Below are positions 16,891 through 24,971 of a stretch of 39,660 nt of DNA, one piece after another. The DNA lies in the NCBI GenBank assembly GCA_002070565.1, contig MWDM01000014.1:1-39660 (forward strand). Direction: 5' to 3'. The notes beneath the pieces are model-generated. The model was given only the letters and a program-made list of their open reading frames with translations, was not told the origin of the DNA and searched no databases. A program made the position numbers and the translations under genes. Source of the stretch: Bacteroidetes bacterium ADurb.Bin139. Lineage in GTDB: Bacteria > Bacteroidota > Bacteroidia > Bacteroidales > UBA932. Each line of letters begins with the position of its first letter. The first letter of the stretch is position 1.

Positions 16891-17197
16891 ATCCCAAAGC
16901 ATCCCGTAGTGTTCTGTAACCAGAAGCGCTTATCCTGATGGAGTCCCCGTTTGTAAGAATGATCAGCTGTTGTTGCCCGTAACGTTAAATCCGGCTGATT
17001 GCGCTGACATTCACGATAAAGGACCTGTGGATTCTCACAAAACCGGAAGGGGACAGTGTTTCCTGCATGTGTTTCATGGTTTCCTCTTTCACCCATTTGC
17101 CGTCTTTTGCAACAAGCCAGATGTAATCCCCGTCTGCCTGAATATACAACAGCTCGTTTACAGGAATGACTTTTATGCCGTTCCGGCAAAGAAAATC
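16886..17197 (-). pseudogene. Decayed LytTR DNA-binding domain (response regulator C terminus)
   Basis: Read in one frame from 17197 to 16886, the minus strand encodes an almost complete LytTR domain. It starts DFLCRNGIKVIPVNELLYIQ, continues through ADGDYIWLVAKDGKWVKEET and GFVRIHRSFIVNVSAISRI, then meets an in-frame TAA (16985-16987), then resumes RYGQQQLIILTNGDSIRISA to the natural stop. The TAA stands where LytTR proteins commonly have Glu (RIERYG-like), so a GAA-to-TAA change is likely. There is no start codon or receiver domain: a TAG is a few codons upstream. Inferred to be the remnant of the response regulator partner of the adjacent LiaF-like/kinase genes. Confidence 0.85.
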
Positions 17198-17339
17198 AGG
17201 CTAAAAGCCCTAACCCTGTCATGCATGCGGCAATTATCAGGGCATCGGCCAGAATTTCGAACCAGGCAAGTGAAACAACAGATCCGGTAAGCCAGGCAAA
17301 CAGGAGCGCTGTTACAAGAACAACGCTCCCCGTTGCCAT
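17196..17339 (-). pseudogene. Remnant of a LytS-type histidine kinase membrane N terminus
   Basis: An ATG at 17339 opens 47 codons ending in TGA at 17196-17198. The peptide holds two hydrophobic helices, including VTALLFAWLTGSVVSLAWFE and ILADALIIAACMTGLGLLA. The second resembles the ADSLI...GLGLWY helix found at the N terminus of Bacteroidota HisKA-lacking (PF06580-type) sensor kinases. It starts 10 nt after the LiaF-like stop, exactly where such a kinase gene is normally found. The kinase body is missing, and the reading frame gives way, with a shift, to the LytTR fragment. I infer an internal deletion spanning most of the kinase and the receiver domain. The short ORF could still be translated. 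Confidence 0.6.
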
Positions 17340-17349
17340 TATATTGTAT

Positions 17350-18153
17350 TTACCTGATCTCACCACCGCCAAAAACGCATTCTGCTGTTATTATCAGTCT
17401 GGATTTATTATCCACCCCCGTAGTATAAGGTCTGTTGTCCCTGAAGTTGCCAAACACCGAATCACTTTGAATTTCAATATTCCAGGAGGGCGGGACAAAT
17501 AAGGTGACACCCCCGAAAACAGAGGAGATCTTCAAATAGGATACCCCCTCCTGCAGGTCTGTTTTTCGTAAATCAAGGGTAATGCCGCCAAATACACTTT
17601 CAATAGTGCCTCCGCGGAATACCGGCTCAAGAAAGACGGTGTCGGAACCGCTGAAAACCATGGAATAATCTACATAACCGTTGTCAAAGCGTGTGGATTC
17701 GTGTGAAGGGCGGTGATGCCAGGCTTGATTCCCGGACCTGTGGCTGTTGCTGTGCTGATCGCCTTTTTTGGCTTTTGTGAAAATCAATATACCCACGGCC
17801 ACCAGGAATATAGGCCATAAATTGCCCCAATTGAGTTTTGTAAACCATTCCATACCGGGGAAAATATGCAGGGCGCCTATGCGTGGCAACAGGAAGATGG
17901 TCCCTATTACCAACAATATGACACCTTGTGTGACCTGCTTTCTTACCAGGGAAATGAGTCCGATAACGATCAGAAGCATTTGCCAGGAGAGGAGGATGCG
18001 GCGTACCTCCCAGGATATCCATCCGATATTGGTAAAAATTAAGATAGCTCCGGCAAGGATCAGGATAAGACCTATAAATATCCCTCCGGAAAAATTTTTC
18101 CTGCGTCCCTGGCTGACCTGGGAACCGGGTTCCTGTTTGTCAAGAATTTCCAT
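17350..18153 (-). CDS. LiaF-like multi-pass membrane protein
   Basis: A 267-residue inner-membrane protein. After a short cytoplasmic tail come about four hydrophobic helices (roughly residues 24-45, 50-68, 73-95 and 110-127; LiaI/DUF5668-like). A hydrophilic linker and a C-terminal beta-rich domain follow, with repeated SVFGG motifs (IESVFGGITLDL, ISSVFGGVTLFVP, SVFGNFRDN, ECVFGGGEIR) typical of the LiaF C-terminal domain. In Firmicutes, LiaF represses the LiaRS envelope-stress system. In Bacteroidota such genes usually precede a LytS-type kinase and LytTR regulator; here those are decayed, so the protein may have lost its signalling partners. A clear promoter lies at 18183-18213. Confidence 0.85.
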   Translation of the reverse strand: MEILDKQEPGSQVSQGRRKNFSGGIFIGLILILAGAILIFTNIGWISWEVRRILLSWQMLLIVIGLISLVRKQVTQGVILLVIGTIFLLPRIGALHIFPGMEWFTKLNWGNLWPIFLVAVGILIFTKAKKGDQHSNSHRSGNQAWHHRPSHESTRFDNGYVDYSMVFSGSDTVFLEPVFRGGTIESVFGGITLDLRKTDLQEGVSYLKISSVFGGVTLFVPPSWNIEIQSDSVFGNFRDNRPYTTGVDNKSRLIITAECVFGGGEIR

Positions 18154-18182
18154 ACTGATAAATTTTTAAAGTTGTACTGCCG

Positions 18183-18213
18183 CAAATGTAATGGCAACCC
18201 TCTGATATGTCAA
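18183..18213 (-). promoter_or_regulatory. Promoter of the LiaF-like gene
   Basis: On the minus strand a TTG (18211-18213) is separated by 20 nt from TACATTTG (18183-18190), a full match to the Bacteroidota TTG-N(19-21)-TAnnTTTG promoter. The -7 box ends 29 nt before the ATG at 18153. It lies in the 113-bp gap after the alkaline phosphatase gene. Confidence 0.6.
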
Positions 18214-18266
18214 CAGGAAATCGGTGAAAGCAAGGTGTCGGCCCGACGAATGGATGATTTTCCAGG

Positions 18267-19475
18267 TTAAAAAACAATCCCCATGGCCCGGCAAATCTTT
18301 TTTGGGATATCGGTATTGTCCATACTTCCGGCAAAGAATTCACTTCCAGCTCCGGTTGCATATACAGGGACCGGTATTCCGGTATGGGAAAAGGTAGTCC
18401 AGCCGATACGGGCCCTGTTGTTCATCTCTGCCACCTGGCCGGCCATCTCTTTATCTCCGGACTGCAACAGCATGTCTTTAGAGGCATTCTGCCCTGAGAG
18501 TTGGTCAAAATAGAGAGAATACCCATTTTCCAGGCCCAGGGCCAGACCACCCGTTTCATGATCTGCCGTTACCACAATCAGGGTTTCTTCGGGATGTTTT
18601 TGTGCAAATTCCAGGGCAACCTTTACCGCCTCATTCAGGTCCAGGGTTTCCAGAATGGATGTTTTTCCGTCATTGGAATGACAAGCCCAGTCAATGCGGC
18701 CACTTTCGCTCATCAGGAAAAAGCCTTTTTCATTTTCCAGAAAATCAATGGCTGCGGTTATCAGAGCGGCATGAGTCATATCATCTTCCTTGCGGTCGAT
18801 GGCATAGGGGAGGGCTCCCATGCAGTCCCGTTCCTTTTCCTGAAGCAACACCATTTTTTCCGCACCGGCCGATGCTTCAATATTGTCTATCCCATATACA
18901 ATTTGATATCCCCCTTCCTCTATGAGCGATAATACCGATACCTGGTCCTTGTTTTTCCCTTCAGGCTGTACAAAGCCTCCGCCGCCAAAAAAATCAAATC
19001 CTGTCCGGGGCAATTGGACGGCAATATCATAATAATCGGACCGTGAAGCAGCATTGGCGTAGAAAGCACCCGGTGTCGCGTGGTCTAAAGTTACTGTGGA
19101 TGTAATACCCACCCGGTATCCGGCCTTTTTTATTTTATAGGTGATGGCTTCCAGATCCAGCGTATCGGGGGTTACACCCAACATCCCGTTAACTGTCTTG
19201 TGTCCGGTGGCCAGGGCGGTACCTGAAGCCGAAGAACAGGTGATAAAATTGTATGTACTGAAGGTTGTGGCGGTTCCAAACACGGGAAACTCTGTAAAGG
19301 AAAGTTTTTCAAATCCTATTTCATCTTCCGTATGAGCCAGCCAGGCCTCTGCCAGGGCGACCTGGGCCAGTCCCATACCGTCCCCAATAAAGTAAAACAC
19401 ATATTTTGCCTGTGGTGCCGATTGTTGACAGCCCACCAATAGGGCAACTGCCAGCATGGTAAGTAAACGTTTCAT
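18267..19475 (-). CDS. Alkaline phosphatase, lipoprotein
   Basis: A PhoA-superfamily phosphomonoesterase of 402 residues. The N terminus has a lipoprotein signal with lipobox LLVGC (Cys at about residue 16), so it should be lipid-anchored outside the cytoplasm. Metal and active-site motifs: FIGDGMG, the nucleophile region ITCSSASGTALATGHKT, LDHATPGAFYAN, ESGRIDWACHSND, TADHETGG, and the zinc-ligand histidine in FSHTGIPVPVYATG. In the nucleophile motif the Asp that precedes the catalytic Ser in E. coli PhoA is Ser here, a substitution likely to alter kinetics, not abolish activity. Single-gene unit upstream of the LiaF-like gene; no Pho-box equivalent recognised. Confidence 0.93.
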   Translation of the reverse strand: MKRLLTMLAVALLVGCQQSAPQAKYVFYFIGDGMGLAQVALAEAWLAHTEDEIGFEKLSFTEFPVFGTATTFSTYNFITCSSASGTALATGHKTVNGMLGVTPDTLDLEAITYKIKKAGYRVGITSTVTLDHATPGAFYANAASRSDYYDIAVQLPRTGFDFFGGGGFVQPEGKNKDQVSVLSLIEEGGYQIVYGIDNIEASAGAEKMVLLQEKERDCMGALPYAIDRKEDDMTHAALITAAIDFLENEKGFFLMSESGRIDWACHSNDGKTSILETLDLNEAVKVALEFAQKHPEETLIVVTADHETGGLALGLENGYSLYFDQLSGQNASKDMLLQSGDKEMAGQVAEMNNRARIGWTTFSHTGIPVPVYATGAGSEFFAGSMDNTDIPKKICRAMGIVF

Positions 19476-19506
19476 AGATAGAGTTTAATAATCAGATGTA
19501 AAGTTA

Positions 19507-19536
19507 CAAAAAAGCCGTAGTCACTACTACGGCTTT
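19507..19536 (-). terminator. Rho-independent terminator of the ExbB/ExbD operon
   Basis: A perfect 10-bp stem AAAGCCGTAG/CTACGGCTTT (19511-19520 and 19527-19536) with a 6-nt loop. On the minus strand it is followed by a run of T (19507-19513 read in reverse), directly after the last ExbD gene. It lies between that gene's stop (19558) and the alkaline phosphatase start (19475). Confidence 0.85.
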
Positions 19537-19557
19537 CATTTTAAGGTAACCTCTGTT

Positions 19558-20043
19558 TTAAAAACCCGTTTTCTCTTCTGCCTTGCGGCGTGTAGAGTAC
19601 ATGATCTTTAAGGCGGAACAACGACGAAGTTCCTGCTTTACATCGGTCACAATCCCCATGCGCACATCTTCATCCACTTTAAGAGCAACTGTCATCAAGG
19701 GACGGTCAGCCTCTGACATGGATTCACGTGAAGCTGCAATAAAGTCGCGGATATCCTCAATCGTACTGAATGAATCGTTCAGTTGTATGCGTGCGTCGGT
19801 CCCGTATTGTGCCTGGTAAGCGGGTACGGGCGGGCCAATGTTTATATAACTGGCCAGGTCCTTGCGATCCAGTTTTGCAATTTCGGTTGCTTCCGGTAGT
19901 TTTACCGTAACCACGCGCTCTGAAGTACGGAAACTGGTTGAAATCATGAAAAAGAATAGTATCATGAATACAACGTCAGGAAGTGAAGCTGTACTTAGGG
20001 CAGGCACTTTCTTCTTACTGTTTTTACTTCTAAATATTGCCAT
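19558..20043 (-). CDS. ExbD-family biopolymer transport protein (second copy)
   Basis: A 161-residue single-pass inner-membrane protein. The cytoplasmic N terminus is basic (FRSKNSKKKVPALSTASLPD). The membrane helix at about residues 22-40 (DVVFMILFFFMISTSF) holds the proton-carrying Asp at its start, and the periplasmic domain includes DARIQLNDSFSTIEDIRDFI. ExbD pairs with ExbB to turn proton flow into mechanical work on TonB or another envelope partner. It follows another ExbD by 11 nt and ends the operon before the terminator. Bacteroidota often keep two dissimilar ExbDs side by side; the substrate system is not shown. Confidence 0.9.
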   Translation of the reverse strand: MAIFRSKNSKKKVPALSTASLPDVVFMILFFFMISTSFRTSERVVTVKLPEATEIAKLDRKDLASYINIGPPVPAYQAQYGTDARIQLNDSFSTIEDIRDFIAASRESMSEADRPLMTVALKVDEDVRMGIVTDVKQELRRCSALKIMYSTRRKAEEKTGF

Positions 20044-20054
20044 AGTTATGCCTC

Positions 20055-20636
20055 CTATCTTCTTCTTTTTGTTACTTCTCTAGGTTCCCTTTCGGAAAGG
20101 CTCATGGGAACTGCATCCCTGGTAATACGCTGCTGATCTTCATCCAGAAAGCTGTATTTCTTACCAAAATTCTGCATCGCAAAATCGTCCCGGACTTCGT
20201 TGAAAGCTTTTACCAGTTCATTTTGTACTTCGATATAGGCTTTGTATGAAGTTCCCCGGGTGTTTTGAAGAGATACCAGCGCACGCGATACCATATAAGG
20301 TCCAAATCCCTCAATTTCCTTTTCTCTCTTTTCTGGTAAATCGGGCAGATTTGCGGGATTGGTGAGAAACTCCTTGACTTTGTCCTTAAGCATCTCGACA
20401 GGCATTTCCTGTCCTCCCGCAAACAAACGGTCGTTGTTGTTGATCAGGACAACCATAATATTTCGTTTGTTGATCTGCTCTGCCTGCTCAATTTGATTCT
20501 CGTCGGGCATGGGAGGAAGACGGCGCTGGATACCGGTTTCGGTATCCATGGTCGTAACCATCATAAAGAAAGTAAGTAGCAGGAAAGCTATATCTGCCAT
20601 TGAGCCTGCATTAATATCACCTGCTGGTCTTGCCAT
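20055..20636 (-). CDS. ExbD-family biopolymer transport protein (first copy)
   Basis: A 193-residue ExbD. The short cytoplasmic N terminus (MARPAGDINAGSM) leads straight into a membrane helix ADIAFLLLTFFMMVTTMD with the key Asp at about residue 15. A longer periplasmic domain (about 155 residues) contains NIMVVLINNNDRLFAGGQEM and a second part YKAYIEVQNELVKAFNEVRD. It is larger and clearly different from the next ExbD, so the two probably have distinct roles in one complex, not redundant ones (inference). Lies 15 nt after the 4-TM gene. Confidence 0.9.
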   Translation of the reverse strand: MARPAGDINAGSMADIAFLLLTFFMMVTTMDTETGIQRRLPPMPDENQIEQAEQINKRNIMVVLINNNDRLFAGGQEMPVEMLKDKVKEFLTNPANLPDLPEKREKEIEGFGPYMVSRALVSLQNTRGTSYKAYIEVQNELVKAFNEVRDDFAMQNFGKKYSFLDEDQQRITRDAVPMSLSEREPREVTKRRR

Positions 20637-20651
20637 AATGTTTAATTTTTA

Positions 20652-21077
20652 TTAATTTTTCTTCAGGGCATTATAGACAGACCCGCCAATAATGGCTATG
20701 GCTGCACAGCCAATAAGAATATAGGTCAGGTACAGGCCGGTGTCGGTCAATTTTACCACAGACCCTTCGAAAACAGTTCCGTTTGCCAGCGTCACAGGAG
20801 TCCCCGGAGCCAAAAGGTATGAACCTCCTACCAGGGCAACGGTGATGACTATCGCCAGCAAAATCGTACGTAATTTTACCGTTCTTTGCTTATAGGTAAG
20901 TATTGGCATCAGAATGATCAAAAGTATTGTCAGTCCTAAAGTCACATAGGCCCAGTTCAAATACGTATAGGTCCATGTATCAAGGTTTTCACTCTTAATG
21001 TTTATGACATATAATACAGTGATGACAATGCTGATCAAAAAGAGTACCCACAATGCTATTTTTGGAATTTTCTTCAT
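20652..21077 (-). CDS. Uncharacterised four-helix membrane protein in the ExbB/ExbD operon
   Basis: A 141-residue protein with about four hydrophobic helices (roughly residues 7-27, 42-62, 70-91 and 112-135). A short polar loop between helices 3 and 4 (PVTLANGTVFEGSVVKLTDTG) probably faces the periplasm. I do not recognise a named domain. It is locked between the ExbB gene (9 nt) and the first ExbD gene (15 nt), so it probably belongs to the same complex. Similar small membrane proteins are, as I recall, found at this position in other Bacteroidota, which argues for a real structural role; the function is unknown. Confidence 0.8.
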   Translation of the reverse strand: MKKIPKIALWVLFLISIVITVLYVINIKSENLDTWTYTYLNWAYVTLGLTILLIILMPILTYKQRTVKLRTILLAIVITVALVGGSYLLAPGTPVTLANGTVFEGSVVKLTDTGLYLTYILIGCAAIAIIGGSVYNALKKN

Positions 21078-21086
21078 CGCAATGTC

Positions 21087-21824
21087 TTATTTTTCATATT
21101 TAACCAAAATGTCGATCATGGATATGGACGCGTCTTCCATACTACTTACAATGCCATCCAGTTTTGAAATCAGGTAGTTGTATAATAATTGAAGAATAAT
21201 AGCCACGATAAGACCGAACACCGTAGTAATAAGGGCAACCTTGATACCACCGGCTACGATGGTGGGGGAAATGTCTCCGGCAGATTCGATAGCATCGAAT
21301 GCTCCAACCATCCCGATAACTGTTCCCAGGAACCCCAACATAGGAGCAATGGCAATGAACAGCTGGATCCAGGAGAAGCCTTTTTCCAGTTCCATCATTT
21401 GTACAGAACCGTAGGAAGAAATTGATTTTTCCACGACTTCCAGGCCCTGGTCAGCACGGCTGAGACCCTGGTAAAAAATACTGGCTACAGGTCCGCGGGT
21501 GTTACGACACACTTCCATGGCTGCAGGAACACCGCCTTCTTTCAAAGCCTCATCCACTTTGGCCAGTAGTCTGGAAGTGTTGGTTTCGGAAAGGGACAGG
21601 TAAATAACACGTTCAATACCGAGTGCAAGACCAAATACAAGACAGAGCAGGATGGTTGACATAAAACCAGGACCACCTTCAATGAATTTTGTTTTGAGTT
21701 GCTGGTGAATGGGTATCTCAACCTGTTCGATGTCACCCGTTGGGGTTTCAGTTTGTGCAGCTGCGTACTGAGCAGAGATGGTAATGAATCCAAGAACTGC
21801 CAAAAATACGAAAAGTTTTTTCAT
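21087..21824 (-). CDS. MotA/TolQ/ExbB proton-channel protein
   Basis: A 245-residue inner-membrane proton-channel subunit. It starts with a signal-like hydrophobic segment (about residues 3-23, ending AAAQ), then a periplasmic stretch. Helix 1 is near 55-77 (MSTILLCLVFGLALGIERVI), then a cytoplasmic loop (GGVPAAMEVCRNTRGPVASI), then the two conserved channel helices (FIAIAPMLGFLGTVIGMVGA and GGIKVALITTVFGLIVAIIL). It pairs with the two ExbDs downstream. The extra N-terminal segment is common in Bacteroidota ExbB proteins. First gene of the operon, 66 nt after tRNA-Ser; a TTTG (21862-21865 complement) may be part of a promoter, but the -7 box is poor. Confidence 0.92.
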   Translation of the reverse strand: MKKLFVFLAVLGFITISAQYAAAQTETPTGDIEQVEIPIHQQLKTKFIEGGPGFMSTILLCLVFGLALGIERVIYLSLSETNTSRLLAKVDEALKEGGVPAAMEVCRNTRGPVASIFYQGLSRADQGLEVVEKSISSYGSVQMMELEKGFSWIQLFIAIAPMLGFLGTVIGMVGAFDAIESAGDISPTIVAGGIKVALITTVFGLIVAIILQLLYNYLISKLDGIVSSMEDASISMIDILVKYEK

Positions 21825-21890
21825 TTCTGTTGAATAATTAGAGTTAAGAATTTATAGTAGTCAAACGTTTTCTTTATTTTTTCCTGCTTG

Positions 21891-21979
21891 CGGAGAAGGC
21901 GGGATTCGAACCCGCGAAACCCTTTTGGAGTTTACGCACTTTCCAGGCGCGCGCCTTAGACCAACTCGGCCACCTCTCC
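21891..21979 (-). tRNA. tRNA-Ser (anticodon GGA)
   Basis: An 89-nt class II tRNA with a long variable arm. The acceptor stem GGAGAGG pairs with CTTCTCC plus discriminator G (one G-U pair at 6:67). The anticodon loop CTGGAAA carries GGA, reading UCC/UCU serine codons, and the T arm contains GGTTCGAATCC. The 3' CCA is not encoded (CAA follows), so it must be added by the Cca enzyme whose gene is at 2362-3765. It lies between ansA and the ExbB gene on the same strand. Confidence 0.97.
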
Positions 21980-22044
21980 TTATTAATTAAGTAATTATAA
22001 AAAAGCAGCGCAAGTTACTGAAAAAAATTTTATAACAAGCACCT

Positions 22045-23076
22045 TTAAGAAAATTCACCATTTAAAGATTGTGAAAGAAAATATTTAACACGCACATTAT
22101 CAAAAAAAAGACCTGTTAATAACATAATCTTTGTAACAGCAGCTTCTGTGGTCATATCGTAGCCGTTCAGAACACCTGCCTCCTGTAGCCTTGCACCACA
22201 GGCATACGAATTCATGGAAACGCTTCCGGCAGGGCACTGGGTTATGTTCAGGATGATGATCCCCCTGCTCACAGCTCCGGATAACAAATCAAGTAACCAC
22301 TTGACAGACGGGGCATTTCCCTGTCCGTAGGTCTCCAGGATCACGGCCCGTAAACCCTCTATGCCCAGGATGGCTTCCACAACCCTTTTTTCTATGCCGG
22401 GAAAAATCTTGAGAATGGCAATATCTGTGCCTAACCGGGTGTGGATCCGGAGCTGTTTTCCCCAGGCCTCTGGATACCGGATGTATTTGTGGTTGTATTT
22501 TATGTGAATTCCGGCTTCTGCCAGCGGGGGGTGGTTAGGTGAACGGAAAGCCCTGAATTCCTCTGCATTATACTTGAAGGTCCTGTTCCCGCGAAACAAT
22601 TCATCCTGAAAAAAAATGCACACTTCCGGGACTATGGCGTGTCCCTGAGTGTCTTTTTCGGCAGCGATCTCTACGGCTGATATGAAATTCTCCTTGCCAT
22701 CGGTACGGGGCAATCCTATGGGGAGCTGGCTGCCTGTAAAAATAACCGGTTTTTCCAGGTTTTCAAGCATGAAACCCAGTGCCGATGCAGAATAGCTCAT
22801 GGTGTCGGTACCGTGCAAAACCACAAAACCATCGTAATTGCTGTATTCCTTTTCTATATGCAAGGCCAGTTTTACCCAGAATTCGGGGAATATATCCGAA
22901 GAGTCTATCAATGGATCAAATGAATGGGTGTCAATCCTGAATCCGAATTTTCTTAATTCCGGGACTTCTTCCAGCACATGTTCAAAACGGAAAGGAACCA
23001 GCTCCCCGGTACGGGGGTGTGCCTTCATGCCAATGGTCCCCCCCGTGTAAATGACAAGAACGGATGAATTATTCAT
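22045..23076 (-). CDS. ansA: Type I L-asparaginase
   Basis: Hydrolyses L-asparagine to aspartate and ammonia. The 343-residue protein has the first catalytic threonine in VIYTGGTIGM (about residues 8-17) and the second in VVLHGTDTMSYSASAL (about 86-101), then SQLPIGLPRTDGKENFISAV. No signal peptide, so it is the cytoplasmic type I enzyme. The start overlaps the tatD stop by 4 nt (ATGA at 23073-23076), making it the last gene of the long dcw-to-ansA run. Confidence 0.94.
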   Translation of the reverse strand: MNNSSVLVIYTGGTIGMKAHPRTGELVPFRFEHVLEEVPELRKFGFRIDTHSFDPLIDSSDIFPEFWVKLALHIEKEYSNYDGFVVLHGTDTMSYSASALGFMLENLEKPVIFTGSQLPIGLPRTDGKENFISAVEIAAEKDTQGHAIVPEVCIFFQDELFRGNRTFKYNAEEFRAFRSPNHPPLAEAGIHIKYNHKYIRYPEAWGKQLRIHTRLGTDIAILKIFPGIEKRVVEAILGIEGLRAVILETYGQGNAPSVKWLLDLLSGAVSRGIIILNITQCPAGSVSMNSYACGARLQEAGVLNGYDMTTEAAVTKIMLLTGLFFDNVRVKYFLSQSLNGEFS

Positions 23077-23840
23077 TTTTTTTCAAGTAAGAACAAAGAT
23101 AATGCATTTTGGGTAGTATGTTCAATCACTCTATCAGGATTGTCATTCCTGGCCTTGGCCAATTCCCTGGCAATATGTTCCAGGTAAGCGCTTTCGTTCC
23201 GTTGCCCGCGGAAAGGTACGGGGCTCAGCCAGGGGGCATCTGTCTCCAGTACGATACGCGCCAGGTCAATATCTTTAACCACTTCTGCCAGGCGTGCATT
23301 TCGGTAGGTGATCACGCCCCCGATTCCCATCAGGAAATAACCGTATCGGTTTGCTTCCCGGAAAATTTCGGCACTTGAGGACCAGGCATGCAGGATACCG
23401 CGCATGCCCGGAAAACTGCATTTTTTCAGGGTGGCCAGCAGCCCGGGAAAAGCAGAGCGGGAGTGGATTATCAGGGGGAGGTCCAGTTCCCGGGCCCATT
23501 GCACCTGTTCTTCCAGGGCCAGGATCTGTTCATCCATGAATTCACGGGACCAGTAGGCATCCAGGCCCACTTCCCCTATGGCAACCGCCCCTTCCAGCTT
23601 GCTGTATGCAAAATCAAGTTCCTGCCGGTAATCCCGGCCAACAGAAGTGGGGTGGAGCCCCGATGCTTTGTGGCAGAATCCCGGATACAGCTCCAGGCAT
23701 TTATTCTGTGCCCGGAAGGTGCTTTTATCTATCGCCGGAAGGATGCAGTGGCGCACCCCGGCCTGTTTAGCCCTTGCCACCACCAGATCCCTGTCCGGGT
23801 CGAATGCCTGATCGTAAAGATGTACATGTGTGTCTATCAT
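23073..23840 (-). CDS. tatD: TatD-family metal-dependent hydrolase
   Basis: A TIM-barrel metallohydrolase of the TatD DNase family, cytoplasmic. From the chosen start (255 residues) it begins MIDTHVHLYDQAFDPDRD, with the HxH metal motif. It continues with AIGEVGLDAYW, LPLIIHSRSAFPGLL, GILHAWSSSAE and IVLETDAPWLSP, each giving a metal or catalytic residue. The frame is open 11 codons further upstream, but the ATG at 23840 overlaps the dprA stop as ATGA and puts the conserved IDTHVHL at the N terminus. The exact substrate of this family member is not certain. Confidence 0.92.
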   Translation of the reverse strand: MIDTHVHLYDQAFDPDRDLVVARAKQAGVRHCILPAIDKSTFRAQNKCLELYPGFCHKASGLHPTSVGRDYRQELDFAYSKLEGAVAIGEVGLDAYWSREFMDEQILALEEQVQWARELDLPLIIHSRSAFPGLLATLKKCSFPGMRGILHAWSSSAEIFREANRYGYFLMGIGGVITYRNARLAEVVKDIDLARIVLETDAPWLSPVPFRGQRNESAYLEHIARELAKARNDNPDRVIEHTTQNALSLFLLEKK

Positions 23841-24955
23841 ATACGTGAAATGTATTCCTTGTTTGCCAGGCAATCCACCACTCCCCGCACCTGGAGCTGA
23901 ACCAGCCGGGCCGACAGTTCGGGAAAAGGGATGTTCAGGCTTTCTCCCATATCATTGATATCGCCTCCGTTCTCCCTGATGTGGCTGATGATCTGCCTAT
24001 CCCGCCCGTCCAGCGATTCAAAGAGCTCCTGCTGTACAGCCTGCAGCCCTTTTCCCCTGACATCCCATTGCAGCACATCGGCTATGTCCCGGGCCGAGGT
24101 AACCAGGGCCGCCTTGTTCATCCTGATGAGGTTATTGCATCCCTGGGAGCAAATGTCGGAAGGCCTGCCCGGCAGAGCCAGCACATCCCTTGAATAATCC
24201 AGGGCATGGTGGGCTGTAATCTGGGCCCCTCCGTCGGCTTTTGATTCCACCACCAGGGTAGCGTCTGAGAGTCCGGCAATGATCCGGTTGCGCTGCAGGA
24301 AGTTGTGACGGTTCCCCTGGGTATCGGGCGGGAATTCACTCAGAACGGCACCACGCTCCAGGATTTGTGCGGCTATATCCAGGTGGGCCGACGGATAGAT
24401 GGTATCAATACCTGTGGGCAGAACGGCCACGGTAACCAGGTCATTTTCAAGCGCTGCCCTGTGGGCGGTTACATCTATGCCAAAAGCCAGTCCGCTTACA
24501 ATCACGGGTTTGATCCCCAGAGGCTTGAAGCCGGCAATGATTTCCCTGCACAGAGACTTCCCGTACGATGTGGCTTTGCGTGTTCCAACCACCGACAATA
24601 CAGGGCCTTGATTGAGCACGGTCTGTCCCGCCACATAAAGCAATAGCGGGGCATCGGGGCATTCCCGCAGCCGGCAGGGATAGTCCTCATGATAAAGGGG
24701 TATGGCCCGGATATTTACAGATTTCAACCATTCAAGAACACCGGTCACCTGATTGAACAGGGCTGGATCCATCATCTTTTCCACAAGACTTCTGCACATG
24801 CCTTTGTGGCGCACCAGCCCGGTAAGCGGCTGGTTAAAAACGGAGCAGGCGCTTCCGTAATGATCATAAAGCCTTCGCGCCAGCCCTCCCTCATACCTCA
24901 AACACAAACTCAGGGCACAAATCCCGATTTCCTCTTCTGCACAGATCATCCTCAA
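23837..24955 (-). CDS. dprA: DNA-processing protein DprA
   Basis: Binds incoming single-stranded DNA and loads RecA during natural transformation. The 372-residue protein has an N-terminal SAM/HhH-like part (RYEGGLARRLYDHYGSACSV) and the Rossmann core VLSVVGTRKATSYGKSLCRE, VIVSGLAFGIDVTAHRAAL and VESKADGGAQITAHHALDYS. A C-terminal winged-helix-like domain (RDRQIISHIRENGGDINDM) is also present. Full length for the family. Many non-competent bacteria keep dprA, so it does not prove uptake; the ComEA-like gene at 10815-11588 is the only other hint here. Sits 16 nt after queA. Confidence 0.94.
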   Translation of the reverse strand: MRMICAEEEIGICALSLCLRYEGGLARRLYDHYGSACSVFNQPLTGLVRHKGMCRSLVEKMMDPALFNQVTGVLEWLKSVNIRAIPLYHEDYPCRLRECPDAPLLLYVAGQTVLNQGPVLSVVGTRKATSYGKSLCREIIAGFKPLGIKPVIVSGLAFGIDVTAHRAALENDLVTVAVLPTGIDTIYPSAHLDIAAQILERGAVLSEFPPDTQGNRHNFLQRNRIIAGLSDATLVVESKADGGAQITAHHALDYSRDVLALPGRPSDICSQGCNNLIRMNKAALVTSARDIADVLQWDVRGKGLQAVQQELFESLDGRDRQIISHIRENGGDINDMGESLNIPFPELSARLVQLQVRGVVDCLANKEYISRI

Positions 24956-24971
24956 ATATAGTGGAAATGGA

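Noticed and set aside
16854..17189. A 111-codon minus-strand ORF beginning MPERHKSHSCKRAV
   Set aside because: It is a wrong-frame reading over the decayed LytTR domain; the LytTR homology lies in another frame of the same strand.
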